Of a stretch of 64,000 bases of DNA, positions 45,429-53,198 are shown one piece after another. The notes beneath the pieces were generated by a model. That model did not search any database. It saw nothing but the letters and a program-made list of their open reading frames with translations, and had not been told where the DNA came from. Numbering within the stretch: position 1 is the first letter of the stretch; each line of letters begins with the position of its first letter. The translations under genes and the position numbers were made by a program. This DNA is from Micrococcus cohnii (GTDB taxonomy: Bacteria > Actinomycetota > Actinomycetes > Actinomycetales > Micrococcaceae): the NCBI RefSeq assembly GCF_014205175.1, contig NZ_JACHNA010000001.1:2046001-2110000 (forward strand), read 5' to 3'.

Positions 45429-46007
45429 ATGAAGAACTTCGACGACCCCGTGCTCGATGCCATGGCGTCCCGCCGATCCGTGTCCAAGGTGGGGCCGCGC
45501 ACGCCCTCCGACGAGGAGCTGGCGCAGTTGCTGGCTGCCGTGACCCCCGTGGCGGACCACAAGGCGCTGCGTCCCTGGCGGCTGGTGCTGCTGCGCGGCG
45601 AAGACCGGCGGGTGCTCGGCGAGGCGCTCGACGCGGCGGCCGGGGTTGAGCGAGGGCCCGGGGAGATGAACCCGAAGCCGTGCCGCGCGGAGCTGCTGAT
45701 CGCCGTGGTGGCGCGGGGGATTGAGCACGAGAAGGTGCCGGTGTGGGAGCAGCACGCCACGGCGGCTGGCGCCGCGCACCTGCTGGAGCTGGCCCTGTGG
45801 CAGGCGGGCTGGGGCGTCATGTGGCGCTCGGGCATGCACGCGAACGCCCCGCAGGTGCGGGCAGCGCACGGGGTCCGGGACGACGAGCTGCTGATGGGGT
45901 GGCTGTACGTCGGCGACGTTGACCCGGCCCTGCGCGAGCGGATGGGGGCCTCGAGCAAGCCGCCACTGGATCCGGCGCCGTTCCTCGGGCGGTTCCCGCG
46001 GTCCTGA
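45429..46007 (+). CDS. Nitroreductase family protein
   Basis: An FMN-dependent oxidoreductase of 192 residues. DAMASRRSVSKVGPRTPSDEELAQLL is the typical start with the FMN-binding SRRS-like stretch; ALRPWRLVLLRG and a C-terminal LLELALWQAGWGVMWRSG...LLMGWLYVGDV complete the fold. It reduces nitro compounds, quinones or flavins; the physiological substrate is unknown. Divergent from the MFS gene across 83 nt. Confidence 0.9.
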   Translation: MKNFDDPVLDAMASRRSVSKVGPRTPSDEELAQLLAAVTPVADHKALRPWRLVLLRGEDRRVLGEALDAAAGVERGPGEMNPKPCRAELLIAVVARGIEHEKVPVWEQHATAAGAAHLLELALWQAGWGVMWRSGMHANAPQVRAAHGVRDDELLMGWLYVGDVDPALRERMGASSKPPLDPAPFLGRFPRS

Positions 46008-46061
46008 CGGCATCTGGCGGGGTGGCGGGGCGCACGAGCCCGGTCGGCCCGGAAATGGCGG

Positions 46062-46104
46062 TTGCCCACTGACTGTGTGTCGATACACTGGGTGTATTGA
46101 TACA
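46062..46104 (+). promoter_or_regulatory. Promoter with GntR-type operators
   Basis: TTGCCC (46062-46067) and TACACT (46084-46089) at 16-bp spacing form a promoter. Over it lie the inverted repeat ATACAC-TGG-GTGTAT (46083-46097) and TGTAT-TG-ATACA (46093-46104), and a direct repeat of GTGTnnnGATACA-like 13-mers. These are plausible binding sites for the GntR protein encoded at the end of the operon. Confidence 0.5.
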
Positions 46105-46154
46105 GAGTGGTCGCGAGTCGCCTCGACGGCCGCACCGGATGTTGGAGGGACACC

Positions 46155-47114
46155 ATGAGCGACATCGTCACCTGGGCGATCATCGGCGCGGGCATCGTGC
46201 TGGCCAGCAACGACGGCGGGTTCACGAGCTCCGGTTGTGTCGCAGCGCAGGAGAAGTTCCTGCACAAGCAGGGCCTGCCCGTCACCCCTCGTGTGCGGGG
46301 CGTGGTCCGTCAGCGGCTGGAGTCTCGAGGCAGCGCCGCGCAGAAGTTGGGCGGTGCGGGGCTCGTGGCCGGACTGGGGGCGGCGAGCGTCGCTCAGATG
46401 CTAGGGCATGGCAATCTGACAGTGTTCCTCATGCTCGCGTGCCTGACGGTCGGGCTCTCTGCCGGGACCGTCATCGGGAGCGAACGCCTGGCGGCGGACC
46501 CCGATCCTCAGGGGCCGCGGGTGGCGCGGACTCGCGAGGTCACCGTGGCGGACTACCTCACGCGAGCCGAGAGGGCCGCCGTGTGGGTCTCCGCCGGGTG
46601 CGTCGTCGTGTCGGCCGGGATCGCGGCGGTTGTGGGCTCGCTGTCACCGGCGGCTCCGGAGGTCCTCGCCTTCGTGGGGCTGTGTGTCCTCGCCGTCGTC
46701 TCTCTCGGTGCGATGACCGGGTGCGCCGTCGCAGCGTGTCGAGTGGTGCGCAGGCCGCAGCGGGCGGCGTCGGACCTCCACCTGGCCTGGGACGACGCGA
46801 TACGCACCGGCGCCGTCCGTGAGCTGAACGACCTGGCCGTGATCATCGCCCTCGTCGCTGTGCTGGCTCTGCATCTCACGGCCGCCGAGTGGGTGATGGC
46901 TCCGGAGGTCCGGGTGCAGGGAATGGACCTCACGGCGATCCTCGGTGCGACGGCGGGTATCGCCGGGTTGGTGTGCTGGATTCTGACGGCCGCCGTCTGG
47001 CTTCCCGGGCGGCTGACCGACAATCCGTCCCGCGCGAACCTGTGGGCGGGGCGCGACTTCACCACAGGGGACGACGGCACCGAGCCGGCGGAGGCCGCCC
47101 GTGCTGCGCGTTGA
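46155..47114 (+). CDS. Multi-pass membrane protein in a GntR operon
   Basis: A 319-residue protein with six or seven hydrophobic segments: an N-terminal helix (DIVTWAIIGAGIVLASNDGGF), a pair around residues 75-105, a pair around 140-195, and another pair around 230-285. The loops are Arg-rich with no enzyme motif. GGAGGG six bases upstream supports the ATG. The downstream YtrA-type GntR regulator overlaps its 3' end by 14 nt. YtrA-type regulators usually accompany ABC transporters, but none is present here. Function unknown. Confidence 0.78.
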   Translation: MSDIVTWAIIGAGIVLASNDGGFTSSGCVAAQEKFLHKQGLPVTPRVRGVVRQRLESRGSAAQKLGGAGLVAGLGAASVAQMLGHGNLTVFLMLACLTVGLSAGTVIGSERLAADPDPQGPRVARTREVTVADYLTRAERAAVWVSAGCVVVSAGIAAVVGSLSPAAPEVLAFVGLCVLAVVSLGAMTGCAVAACRVVRRPQRAASDLHLAWDDAIRTGAVRELNDLAVIIALVAVLALHLTAAEWVMAPEVRVQGMDLTAILGATAGIAGLVCWILTAAVWLPGRLTDNPSRANLWAGRDFTTGDDGTEPAEAARAAR

Positions 47115-47460
47115 TCCCGGGTCGCCGACGCCGCCGTTCGAGCAGGTGCGCGCACAGCTGGCGGAGCAGGTCCGCAGCGGTGAGCTCGACCCGGGCACGC
47201 GTCTGCCCGCGGTGCGGCGCCTCGCCGGGGACCTCGGTATCTCGCCCGGGACGGTCGCCCGCGCTTACCGGGAGCTGGAGCAGGCCGGGCTCGTGACGAC
47301 GTCGCGTCGTGGTGGGACGGTCGTCGCGGACGACGCTCGGGCCGGTGTCGCCGGTCCGGCCGCCGACCTCGCGCGCGAGTCCGTGGCCCGGCTGCGGGGC
47401 ATGGGCCTCGACGACGCCTCGATCCTGCAGGCCGTGCGCCGAGCGCTCGCCGAGGGATGA
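47101..47460 (+). CDS. GntR-family (YtrA subgroup) regulator
   Basis: A 119-residue regulator with one winged-helix domain (PPFEQVRAQLAEQVRSGELDPGTRLPAVRRLAGDLGISPGTVARAYRELEQAGL, about residues 12-65) and a wing RRGGTVV, followed by only about 40 helical residues. The short C-terminal part without an effector domain is typical of the YtrA subgroup. It overlaps the membrane protein gene by 14 nt and probably represses the operon through the repeats near 46083. Confidence 0.92.
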   Translation: MLRVDPGSPTPPFEQVRAQLAEQVRSGELDPGTRLPAVRRLAGDLGISPGTVARAYRELEQAGLVTTSRRGGTVVADDARAGVAGPAADLARESVARLRGMGLDDASILQAVRRALAEG

Positions 47461-47492
47461 GGTCGGCGCCCCAGCGCCCCTCACCCCCTGGC

Positions 47493-47549
47493 TGCGTGGT
47501 CACTTTCTGCCGGAATTCCGCCGAAACAGCGGCAGAAAATGACCACGCA
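47493..47549. repeat. Long imperfect palindrome between convergent genes (terminator or REP-like)
   Basis: 19-nt arms (47493-47511 and 47531-47549) match in 18 of 19 positions. The 19-nt loop holds a second palindrome, CGGAATTCCG (47511-47520). It sits exactly between the GntR operon and the convergent gene at 47597, so it can terminate both. Its length and high symmetry also resemble repetitive extragenic palindromes. Confidence 0.7.
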
Positions 47550-47596
47550 ACCGGGAAGAGGCGGGAGCGGGAGGCCGGCCTGCTCTGCGCTGGTCG

Positions 47597-48418
47597 TCAG
47601 CTCGCCCGGGCCCGCATCCCGACCTCGCCCCAGCGGCGGTGCAGCCGGTCCAGGGCGACGGCCGCGGTCGCGTCGTCGCCGGTGTCGAGGCTGTCGACGA
47701 GGGTCCACACGTCGAACGGGGTCTCATCCGGCCACACCCAGCGGGTCAGCCGCCCATAGTCGACCTCGAGGATCGCGTCCCGCCCGAAGCCCTGCAGCCA
47801 CCCCACCAGCTCGGTGACCTCCTGCGCGAGGTCTGAGCCCGCCGCCGTCTCGGCGAGGATCTTTTCCGCCTTCCACAGCTGCGCCAGCGCCGAGGGCAGA
47901 GGCACCGTGCGCCGGGCGGACTCGCCGTCAGCGACCGGCCCCGGCTGCTCCTCCGGGTCGAACAACAGCGCCCATGAGTGCGGAAGGCTCCACGAGGACG
48001 CCCGCGTGCGCAGGCGCTCGCCCGCCGCACCATCCGCGACGACCGACGCCTCACCGACACCGCGGGCGCGCTCGTTCCGGGCGATCGCGTCGGCGGGCAC
48101 GAGCGCGTCGAACACCTCCGGCTCGAGCAGCTCCTTCAGCTCGAGTGCCGCCCACGCGGCCCGGTCGGCCAGCTGGTCCGGGCAGAAGTGCGGCCCGCCG
48201 TCGTACCCGTGCAGCACGCGGATCAGGTCCGGCTGCCCGGTGGGCGGGAACGGGTCCGCCGAGCGGCGGGTCACCCGCTCGAGGGTGCGGGCGTCGGCCT
48301 GGCGGTCGAGGTCGTCTCGCTTGAGCGCCGCAGCCCAGGCCAGCCGGGTCTGCAGGCGCTCGCCGAACGCGTCTGCGGGCTCGAACACCCGCAGGTGCGC
48401 GACGGCGTCGAGGGTCAT
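47597..48418 (-). CDS. Conserved hypothetical protein downstream of xth
   Basis: A 273-residue soluble protein beginning MTLDAVAHLRVFEPADAF. Recognisable stretches are HGYDGGPHFCPDQLADRAAWAALELKEL, SSWSLPHSWALLFDPEE, VPLPSALAQLWKAEKILAE and the aromatic VDYGRLTRWVWPDETPFDVW. No catalytic or DNA-binding motif is evident. I regard it as a conserved actinobacterial protein of unknown function. It starts one base after the xth stop (TGAGATG), so it is co-transcribed with the exonuclease. Confidence 0.8.
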   Translation of the reverse strand: MTLDAVAHLRVFEPADAFGERLQTRLAWAAALKRDDLDRQADARTLERVTRRSADPFPPTGQPDLIRVLHGYDGGPHFCPDQLADRAAWAALELKELLEPEVFDALVPADAIARNERARGVGEASVVADGAAGERLRTRASSWSLPHSWALLFDPEEQPGPVADGESARRTVPLPSALAQLWKAEKILAETAAGSDLAQEVTELVGWLQGFGRDAILEVDYGRLTRWVWPDETPFDVWTLVDSLDTGDDATAAVALDRLHRRWGEVGMRARAS

Positions 48419-48419
48419 C

Positions 48420-49244
48420 TCAGCCGACCTCGACGACGACCGGCGCATGGTCTGAGGCGCCCTTGCCCTTGCGCTCCTCGCGGTCGATCCACGCGTCGGA
48501 CACGGCATCAGCCAGGGCGGGCGAGCACAGCTGGAAGTCGATGCGCATGCCCTTCTTCTTGGGGAACGCGAGGCCCTTGTAGTCCCAGTACGTGTAGACG
48601 CCCGGGCCGGGCTGCCGGGGCCGCACGACGTCCACCAGCCCAGCCTCGGTGAACGCTCGGAACGCGGCCCGCTCCGGCTCGGAGACGTGGGTGAGGCCCT
48701 CGTCGAGGAAGAACTGCATGTCCCAGACGTCCTCGTCCTGCGGGGCCACGTTGAAGTCCCCGACGAGCGCCAGGTGTGTGTCCGGCCGCTCCGCGAGGCG
48801 CTGCGCCGTCAGCTCCCGGAGCTGCTCGAGCCAGCGCAGCTTGTAGTCCATGTGCTCGTCGTCGAGGGCGCGGCCGTTGGGCACGTACAGGCTCCACAGG
48901 CGCACCGGCTCGACGCCCTCGGCCTCCCCGCCGACGGTCGCACCGATCGCGCGGGCCTCCTCGTGGGGGTCCTTGCCGCCCTTGCCGAAGTGCGGCTGCC
49001 CCTCGAAGCCGCGCTGCACGTCCTCGAGGCCCACGCGCGAGGCGATCGCGACGCCGTTCCACTGCGAGAAGCCGTAGTGGGCGACCTCGTAGCCGGCGCG
49101 CTCGAACACCTCCCACGGGAAGTTCTCGTCCTTGCACTTGGTCTCCTGCACGGCCAGCACGTCGACGTCGTGGCGGTCGAGGAAGGCCTCGACGCGGTCG
49201 GCGCGGGCGCGCAGGGAGTTCACGTTCCAGGTGGCGATCTTCAC
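48420..49244 (-). CDS. xth: Exodeoxyribonuclease III
   Basis: A 274-residue AP endonuclease/3'-5' exonuclease for base-excision repair. Motifs: NVNSLRAR (metal site), LAVQETKC with the catalytic Glu, GDFNVAP with the Asp/Asn pair, YWDYKG and RIDFQLCS, and the catalytic His in SDHAPVVVEV. GTG start with a TAGGCT -10 six bases upstream (leaderless). It lies downstream of nadE, separated by 111 nt. Confidence 0.96.
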   Translation of the reverse strand: MKIATWNVNSLRARADRVEAFLDRHDVDVLAVQETKCKDENFPWEVFERAGYEVAHYGFSQWNGVAIASRVGLEDVQRGFEGQPHFGKGGKDPHEEARAIGATVGGEAEGVEPVRLWSLYVPNGRALDDEHMDYKLRWLEQLRELTAQRLAERPDTHLALVGDFNVAPQDEDVWDMQFFLDEGLTHVSEPERAAFRAFTEAGLVDVVRPRQPGPGVYTYWDYKGLAFPKKKGMRIDFQLCSPALADAVSDAWIDREERKGKGASDHAPVVVEVG

Positions 49245-49256
49245 CGGCTCAGCCTA
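49245..49256 (-). promoter_or_regulatory. Leaderless promoter of xth
   Basis: Minus-strand TAGGCT (49256 to 49251) ends 6 nt before the GTG at 49244. Confidence 0.55.
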
Positions 49257-49355
49257 ACGAAGGTCGTGTACGGACCTCTCGGGTCCGTGCGAACGACGAG
49301 GACCAGCCGAGCGCGAACCGCAGGACGGCCCGGCGGGTCTCATGCTCCCGACGAC

Positions 49356-50273
49356 TCACCGCCACCACGCCTCGCGCGGCCCCACCGGCGTCGTGCGCTT
49401 GTGGCGGGTGCGCAGCCAGATCGCCTCGATCTTCTCGGCCACCTCCGCGGGCACCTCGCGGCCCTCGAGGTAGTCGTCGATGTCGTCGTAGCGCAGGCCC
49501 AGCTCGTCCTCGTCGGTGCGGCCGGGCTGCCCGTCGAGCAGGTCGGCCGTCGGGACCTTCTGCCACAGGTGCTCGGGGGCGCCCAGGGAGCGCGCGACGT
49601 CCCGCACCTGCCGCTTGTTCAGCCCGGCCAGGGGCAGCACGTCCGCGCCGCCGTCGCCGAACTTCGTGAAGAACCCGGTGACGGACTCCGCCGCGTGGTC
49701 CGTGCCGATCACGAGCCGGCCGTGCTCGCCGGCCAGGGCGTACTGCGCGGTCATGCGCAGCCGGGCCTTCACATTGCCCTTGTTGACATCGCCGATCTGC
49801 CGGCCCGTGGCCTCCTCGAACGCGGCGGCCAGCCCGTCGGTGCCCTCGGCGATGTTCAGGGTCAGCTGCTCGTCGGCGCCGACGAACTGCATGGCCGCCG
49901 TCGCGTCCGCCTCGTCGGCCTGCGCCCGGTAGGGCAGGCGCACGGCCGTGAACAGGGGGTTCTCCCGGCTCGGCGACGGCGTCGTCTCCCGCGTCGGCCG
50001 CGGCATGTGCCCGGGGTCGATCGGTCCGCGGTGGCCCATCACGACGGCGTCGGTCAGGCCCGAGCGTGCGCGAACCCGCTCGACGGCCAGCTGCGCGAGG
50101 CGCCCAGCCGCGGTCGAGTCCACGCCACCGGAGATGCCCAGCACGAACCCGGCGGCGCCCGTGGCCTCGAGATAGTCGGCGAGGAACGCCACCCGTTCCT
50201 CGACCTCGGCCGGCGCGTAGACGCTCGGTTTCACGCCCAGCTCGTCGATGATCGTCCTCTGCAGATCGCGCAT
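49356..50273 (-). CDS. nadE: Ammonia-dependent NAD synthetase
   Basis: Amidates deamido-NAD to NAD. The 305 residues contain the PP-loop SGGVDS (48-53), a second region GDVNKGNVKARLRMTAQYALAG, VIGTDHAAESVTGFFTKFGDGGADVLPLAGL and the C-terminal YDDIDDYLEGR. Length slightly exceeds the 270-275 residues usual for this type because of an insertion at about residues 75-105 rich in Gly/His/Pro/Thr (MGHRGPIDPGHMPRPTRETT). It is divergent from pyrE with only 34 bp between start codons. Confidence 0.95.
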   Translation of the reverse strand: MRDLQRTIIDELGVKPSVYAPAEVEERVAFLADYLEATGAAGFVLGISGGVDSTAAGRLAQLAVERVRARSGLTDAVVMGHRGPIDPGHMPRPTRETTPSPSRENPLFTAVRLPYRAQADEADATAAMQFVGADEQLTLNIAEGTDGLAAAFEEATGRQIGDVNKGNVKARLRMTAQYALAGEHGRLVIGTDHAAESVTGFFTKFGDGGADVLPLAGLNKRQVRDVARSLGAPEHLWQKVPTADLLDGQPGRTDEDELGLRYDDIDDYLEGREVPAEVAEKIEAIWLRTRHKRTTPVGPREAWWR

Positions 50274-50285
50274 GGGCTCAGCCTA
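50274..50285 (-). promoter_or_regulatory. Leaderless promoter of nadE
   Basis: Minus-strand TAGGCT (50285 to 50280) ends 6 nt before the ATG at 50273. Confidence 0.6.
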
Positions 50286-50294
50286 CGCACCGCC

Positions 50295-50307
50295 TACGAT
50301 TGACCCC
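50295..50307 (+). promoter_or_regulatory. Leaderless promoter of pyrE
   Basis: TACGAT at 50295-50300 ends 7 nt before the ATG at 50308, and is 9 bp from the divergent nadE -10. Confidence 0.6.
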
Positions 50308-50901
50308 ATGACTGACGCCATGAGCCAGACCCCCGCCGAGCCCACCGCCGAGCAGGACCGCGCGCGCCTCAAGGAGCTCATCACCGAGCTCGCCGTCGTG
50401 CACGGCCGCGTCACCCTCTCCTCCGGCAAGGAGGCTGACTACTACGTGGACCTGCGCCGCGTCACCCTGCACCACGAGGCCGCGCCGCTGATCGGCCGCG
50501 TCATGCTGCGCCTGCTCGCGGACAACGGCGTCGACTTCGAGACGATGGGCGGCCTGACCATGGGTGCCGACCCCGTGGCCACCGCGATGATGCACCAGGC
50601 CGGGGCGCAGGGCCGCGCGCTCGACGCGTTCGTGGTCCGCAAGGCGCAGAAGTCCTACGGCATGGGCCGGCAGGTCGAGGGCCCGGGCGTCGAGGGTCGG
50701 AAGGTCGTCGTGCTCGAGGACACCTCCACCACCGGCGGCTCCGCGCTCACCGCCGTCGAGGGCGTGCGCAAGGCCGGCGGTCAGGTGCAGGCCGTGGCCG
50801 TGATCGTCGACCGGGACACCGGCGCCGCCGAGCGCGTCGCCGAGGAGGCCGGCGTGTCCTACCTGTACGCCTTCGGCAAGGAGGAGCTCGGCCTGGCCTG
50901 A
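50308..50901 (+). CDS. pyrE: Orotate phosphoribosyltransferase
   Basis: Makes orotidine 5'-phosphate from orotate and PRPP in pyrimidine synthesis. The 197 residues have SSGKEADYYVDLRRVTL near the start, GGLTMGADPVATAM, and the PRPP loop VVVLEDTSTTGGSAL (about 132-146). Start ATG 50308 follows the TACGAT -10. It is separated from the rest of the pyr genes, standing alone between nadE and corA. Confidence 0.96.
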   Translation: MTDAMSQTPAEPTAEQDRARLKELITELAVVHGRVTLSSGKEADYYVDLRRVTLHHEAAPLIGRVMLRLLADNGVDFETMGGLTMGADPVATAMMHQAGAQGRALDAFVVRKAQKSYGMGRQVEGPGVEGRKVVVLEDTSTTGGSALTAVEGVRKAGGQVQAVAVIVDRDTGAAERVAEEAGVSYLYAFGKEELGLA

Positions 50902-50915
50902 GCCCGCCGGCGTCC

Positions 50916-51992
50916 TCAGAGCCAGTCGGCCCGCTTGAACAGCACGTACAGCACGACGGCGATGCTCACCATGAGCCCGAGGGCGAACGGGTAGCCGAAG
51001 ACCCAGTGCAGCTCGGGCATCTGATCGAAGTTCATGCCGTAGATCGAGCCGATCAGCTGCGGCGCGAAGATGATCGCCGCCCACGAGGAGATCCGCTTGG
51101 TCTGCTCGTTCTGCACGATCGACTGCTCCGCCAGACGCTTGGAGGCCAGCGTCGAGTCCAGCTCGAGGGCGCTGTGCAGCATCGACCGCATCGCGGTCAC
51201 GCGCTCGGTGATCTGCACGGCGTGGTCATGCACGTCACGCAGCCGGCGCAGGTTCTCCACGTGGACGGCCGCCTCGCCGTCGTCGTCGGGCACATCCTCC
51301 TCGTGGAAGTCCTCGTCGGCCGGGTCGATGTCGACGTGCTCGCGCAGCCGGGAGCGGGCGTCCCCCTGCAGCTGCTCGACCATGCTCGGCAGGGCGCCGA
51401 TCGCGTGCTGGAAGTTCAGCACCTCGCGGGAGAGCTCGTAGATGCGGCGCGAGACCGAGTCGTCCCCGGCGAAGATCTGGTCCTCGATCTCGCGAATGTC
51501 CTGCTCGAGTCCGTCGGCGACGGGGAAGTAGTCGTCGACCACCCGGTCGAGGATCTCGAAGGCCACCTGCCACGGGCCCTGGGCGAGCTGGTCCGCGTTC
51601 CGCGTCTCGAGGTCGTGACGGATGGTCGCGAGGTCCGGTTCTTCGGCGTGGCGCACCGTGACCGCGTAATGCTCGCCCGTGAACACGTCGAGTTCGCCGA
51701 ATTCGACCGTCTCGGTCTCGTCGATGTAGCGGGCGGGGCGCAACACCATGAACCAGCCCTCGCCGTAGCGCTCGAGCTTGGCGCGTTCGCCGCCGGCGAG
51801 GGCGTCCTCGACCGCCAGCTCGTGCAGCTGCAGCTCGTCGGCGACGGCCTGCAGCTCATGCTCGTCCGGGCGATAGAGGCCGAGCCAGGCCATGCCGCCG
51901 ACGCGCTCGCACGCCTGCCACGTGTCGGTGAGGGTGGTGGGGGCGAGGACGCGGCGGCCGTCCACGTACACGGCGTTGTCGATGATCGTCAC
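50916..51992 (-). CDS. corA: CorA-family magnesium/cobalt transporter
   Basis: A 358-residue pentameric channel subunit with a large acidic cytoplasmic domain and two C-terminal transmembrane helices. The pore motif GMN occurs in SIYGMNFDQMPELHW between them, and TKRISSWAAIIFAPQLIGSIYG is TM1. Magnesium is the usual substrate. Start GTG 51992 follows a CAGAAT -10 by six bases. It is convergent with pyrE, 14 nt apart. Confidence 0.95.
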   Translation of the reverse strand: MTIIDNAVYVDGRRVLAPTTLTDTWQACERVGGMAWLGLYRPDEHELQAVADELQLHELAVEDALAGGERAKLERYGEGWFMVLRPARYIDETETVEFGELDVFTGEHYAVTVRHAEEPDLATIRHDLETRNADQLAQGPWQVAFEILDRVVDDYFPVADGLEQDIREIEDQIFAGDDSVSRRIYELSREVLNFQHAIGALPSMVEQLQGDARSRLREHVDIDPADEDFHEEDVPDDDGEAAVHVENLRRLRDVHDHAVQITERVTAMRSMLHSALELDSTLASKRLAEQSIVQNEQTKRISSWAAIIFAPQLIGSIYGMNFDQMPELHWVFGYPFALGLMVSIAVVLYVLFKRADWL

Positions 51993-52004
51993 CGCACCAT
52001 TCTG
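51993..52004 (-). promoter_or_regulatory. Leaderless promoter of corA
   Basis: Minus-strand CAGAAT (52004 to 51999) ends 6 nt before the GTG at 51992. Confidence 0.45.
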
Positions 52005-52035
52005 ACGGACGGTCCGCGGTGGCGAGGGCGCGGCG

Positions 52036-52048
52036 TACGGTTGTCGGC
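52036..52048 (+). promoter_or_regulatory. Leaderless promoter of the membrane protein-trmH pair
   Basis: TACGGT at 52036-52041 ends 7 nt before the ATG at 52049. Confidence 0.55.
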
Positions 52049-52426
52049 ATGAAGAACACCACTGGGAAGAACGCCCCGACCGCGTCCGTCACCCGTGACG
52101 GCATGACCTGGCTGCCGGCCCGCGCCGTGCACTCGGCGCCGGTGACCGCCTTCGGCCTGATCGGCGGCTACCTGACCGCCCGCGAAACCGGCGTCCGTCC
52201 GCTCGGCGGCATCGTGCTGGCCGCCGCCGGCGTCTACGCCGGACGCACGTGGGCCGCGACCGCCGGGGCCGGCACCACCGCCGCGCTGACCGCGCTGTAC
52301 CTGGGCGGCTTCGGCGCCTCCCACCCGCTGGCCAAGAAGATCGGCGCCTGGCCGGCGGTGCTCTCGGTGACGGGCGTGGCCGCCGGCGCCGCGTGGGCCC
52401 TGGTGGACCGCCGCAACGACGCGTGA
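52049..52426 (+). CDS. Small Gly/Ala-rich membrane protein
   Basis: A 125-residue protein with three or four hydrophobic segments (SAPVTAFGLIGGYLTA, LGGIVLAAAGVYAG, AALTALYLGGFGASH, PAVLSVTGVAAGAAWAL). No motif is recognised. Its stop overlaps the GTG of the TrmH-type gene (GTGA), so they are translationally coupled. Function unknown. Confidence 0.75.
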   Translation: MKNTTGKNAPTASVTRDGMTWLPARAVHSAPVTAFGLIGGYLTARETGVRPLGGIVLAAAGVYAGRTWAATAGAGTTAALTALYLGGFGASHPLAKKIGAWPAVLSVTGVAAGAAWALVDRRNDA

Positions 52427-53106
52427 GCGAGTTCGACTCCACCTCATCGGACGGTCCTGACGGCGCCGCCTCGGCGGGCGGCCCGGCCGAGGCGGGAGCG
52501 GAAGGGCGTCCGGTCGGGGTAGGCCCGTGGCAGGGGCCGTGGCCCGACGACCCCCGCTACGACCCGGATCTGTTGCGCGAGGGCGACCGCCGCAACGTGC
52601 TCGATGAGTACCGCTACTGGTCGGTCGAGGCGATCGTCGCGGACCTGGACGCCCGACGGCACCCGCTGCACGTGGCGATCGAGAACTGGCAGCACGACAT
52701 GAACATCGGCACGGTGGTGCGCACGGCGAACGCGTTCAACGTCGCCGGCGTGCACATCATCGGACGGCGCCGTTGGAACCGACGCGGTGCGATGGTCACC
52801 GACCGCTACCTGCACGTGCACCACCACGAGTCTGCCGAGGCGTTCCTCGCGTGGGCGGCGGCCGAGGCGCTGCCGGTGTTCGGCGTGGACCTGTTTCCGG
52901 ACTCAGCGCCTCTGGAGACGTTCGAGCTGCCGCGGGCGTGCGCCCTCGTGTTCGGCCAGGAGGGGCCGGGGCTGTCCGAGCAGATCCGCGACGGCGCCGA
53001 GGCCACCCTGTCGATCGCGCAGTTCGGCTCCACCCGCTCGATCAACGCGGGCGTGGCTGCCGGCATCGCGATGCATGCGTGGGTGCGTCGGCACGCGGAG
53101 GTGTGA
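52423..53106 (+). CDS. SpoU/TrmH-family RNA 2'-O-methyltransferase
   Basis: A SPOUT-fold methyltransferase of 227 residues, after an acidic, low-complexity N-terminus of about 45 residues. The three TrmH motifs are present: NIGTVVRTANAFNVAGVHIIG (motif 1), ACALVFGQEGPGLS (motif 2) and LSIAQFGSTRSINAGVAAGIAMHAW (motif 3, shown in two parts about residues 190-215). It modifies tRNA or rRNA ribose; the exact target is unknown. GTG start overlaps the preceding stop. Confidence 0.92.
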   Translation: MSEFDSTSSDGPDGAASAGGPAEAGAEGRPVGVGPWQGPWPDDPRYDPDLLREGDRRNVLDEYRYWSVEAIVADLDARRHPLHVAIENWQHDMNIGTVVRTANAFNVAGVHIIGRRRWNRRGAMVTDRYLHVHHHESAEAFLAWAAAEALPVFGVDLFPDSAPLETFELPRACALVFGQEGPGLSEQIRDGAEATLSIAQFGSTRSINAGVAAGIAMHAWVRRHAEV

Positions 53107-53129
53107 GCGTGGCAGCGCTCGGAGACGGC

Positions 53130-53160
53130 ACGGAGCCCCGCAGTGACTGCGGGGCTCCGT
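53130..53160. terminator. Bidirectional terminator
   Basis: A perfect 14-bp stem (53130-53143 with 53147-53160) and 3-nt loop between the convergent trmH-type gene and the lipoprotein gene. Confidence 0.75.
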
Positions 53161-53198
53161 CCGAGTGAGAGGACCGGCGGCACGGGCCAGCCCGTGGG

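Noticed and set aside
46155-47460. Membrane protein/GntR pair as a toxin-antitoxin or defence module
   Set aside because: The regulator is an ordinary YtrA-type GntR, and the membrane protein has no toxin or effector motif.
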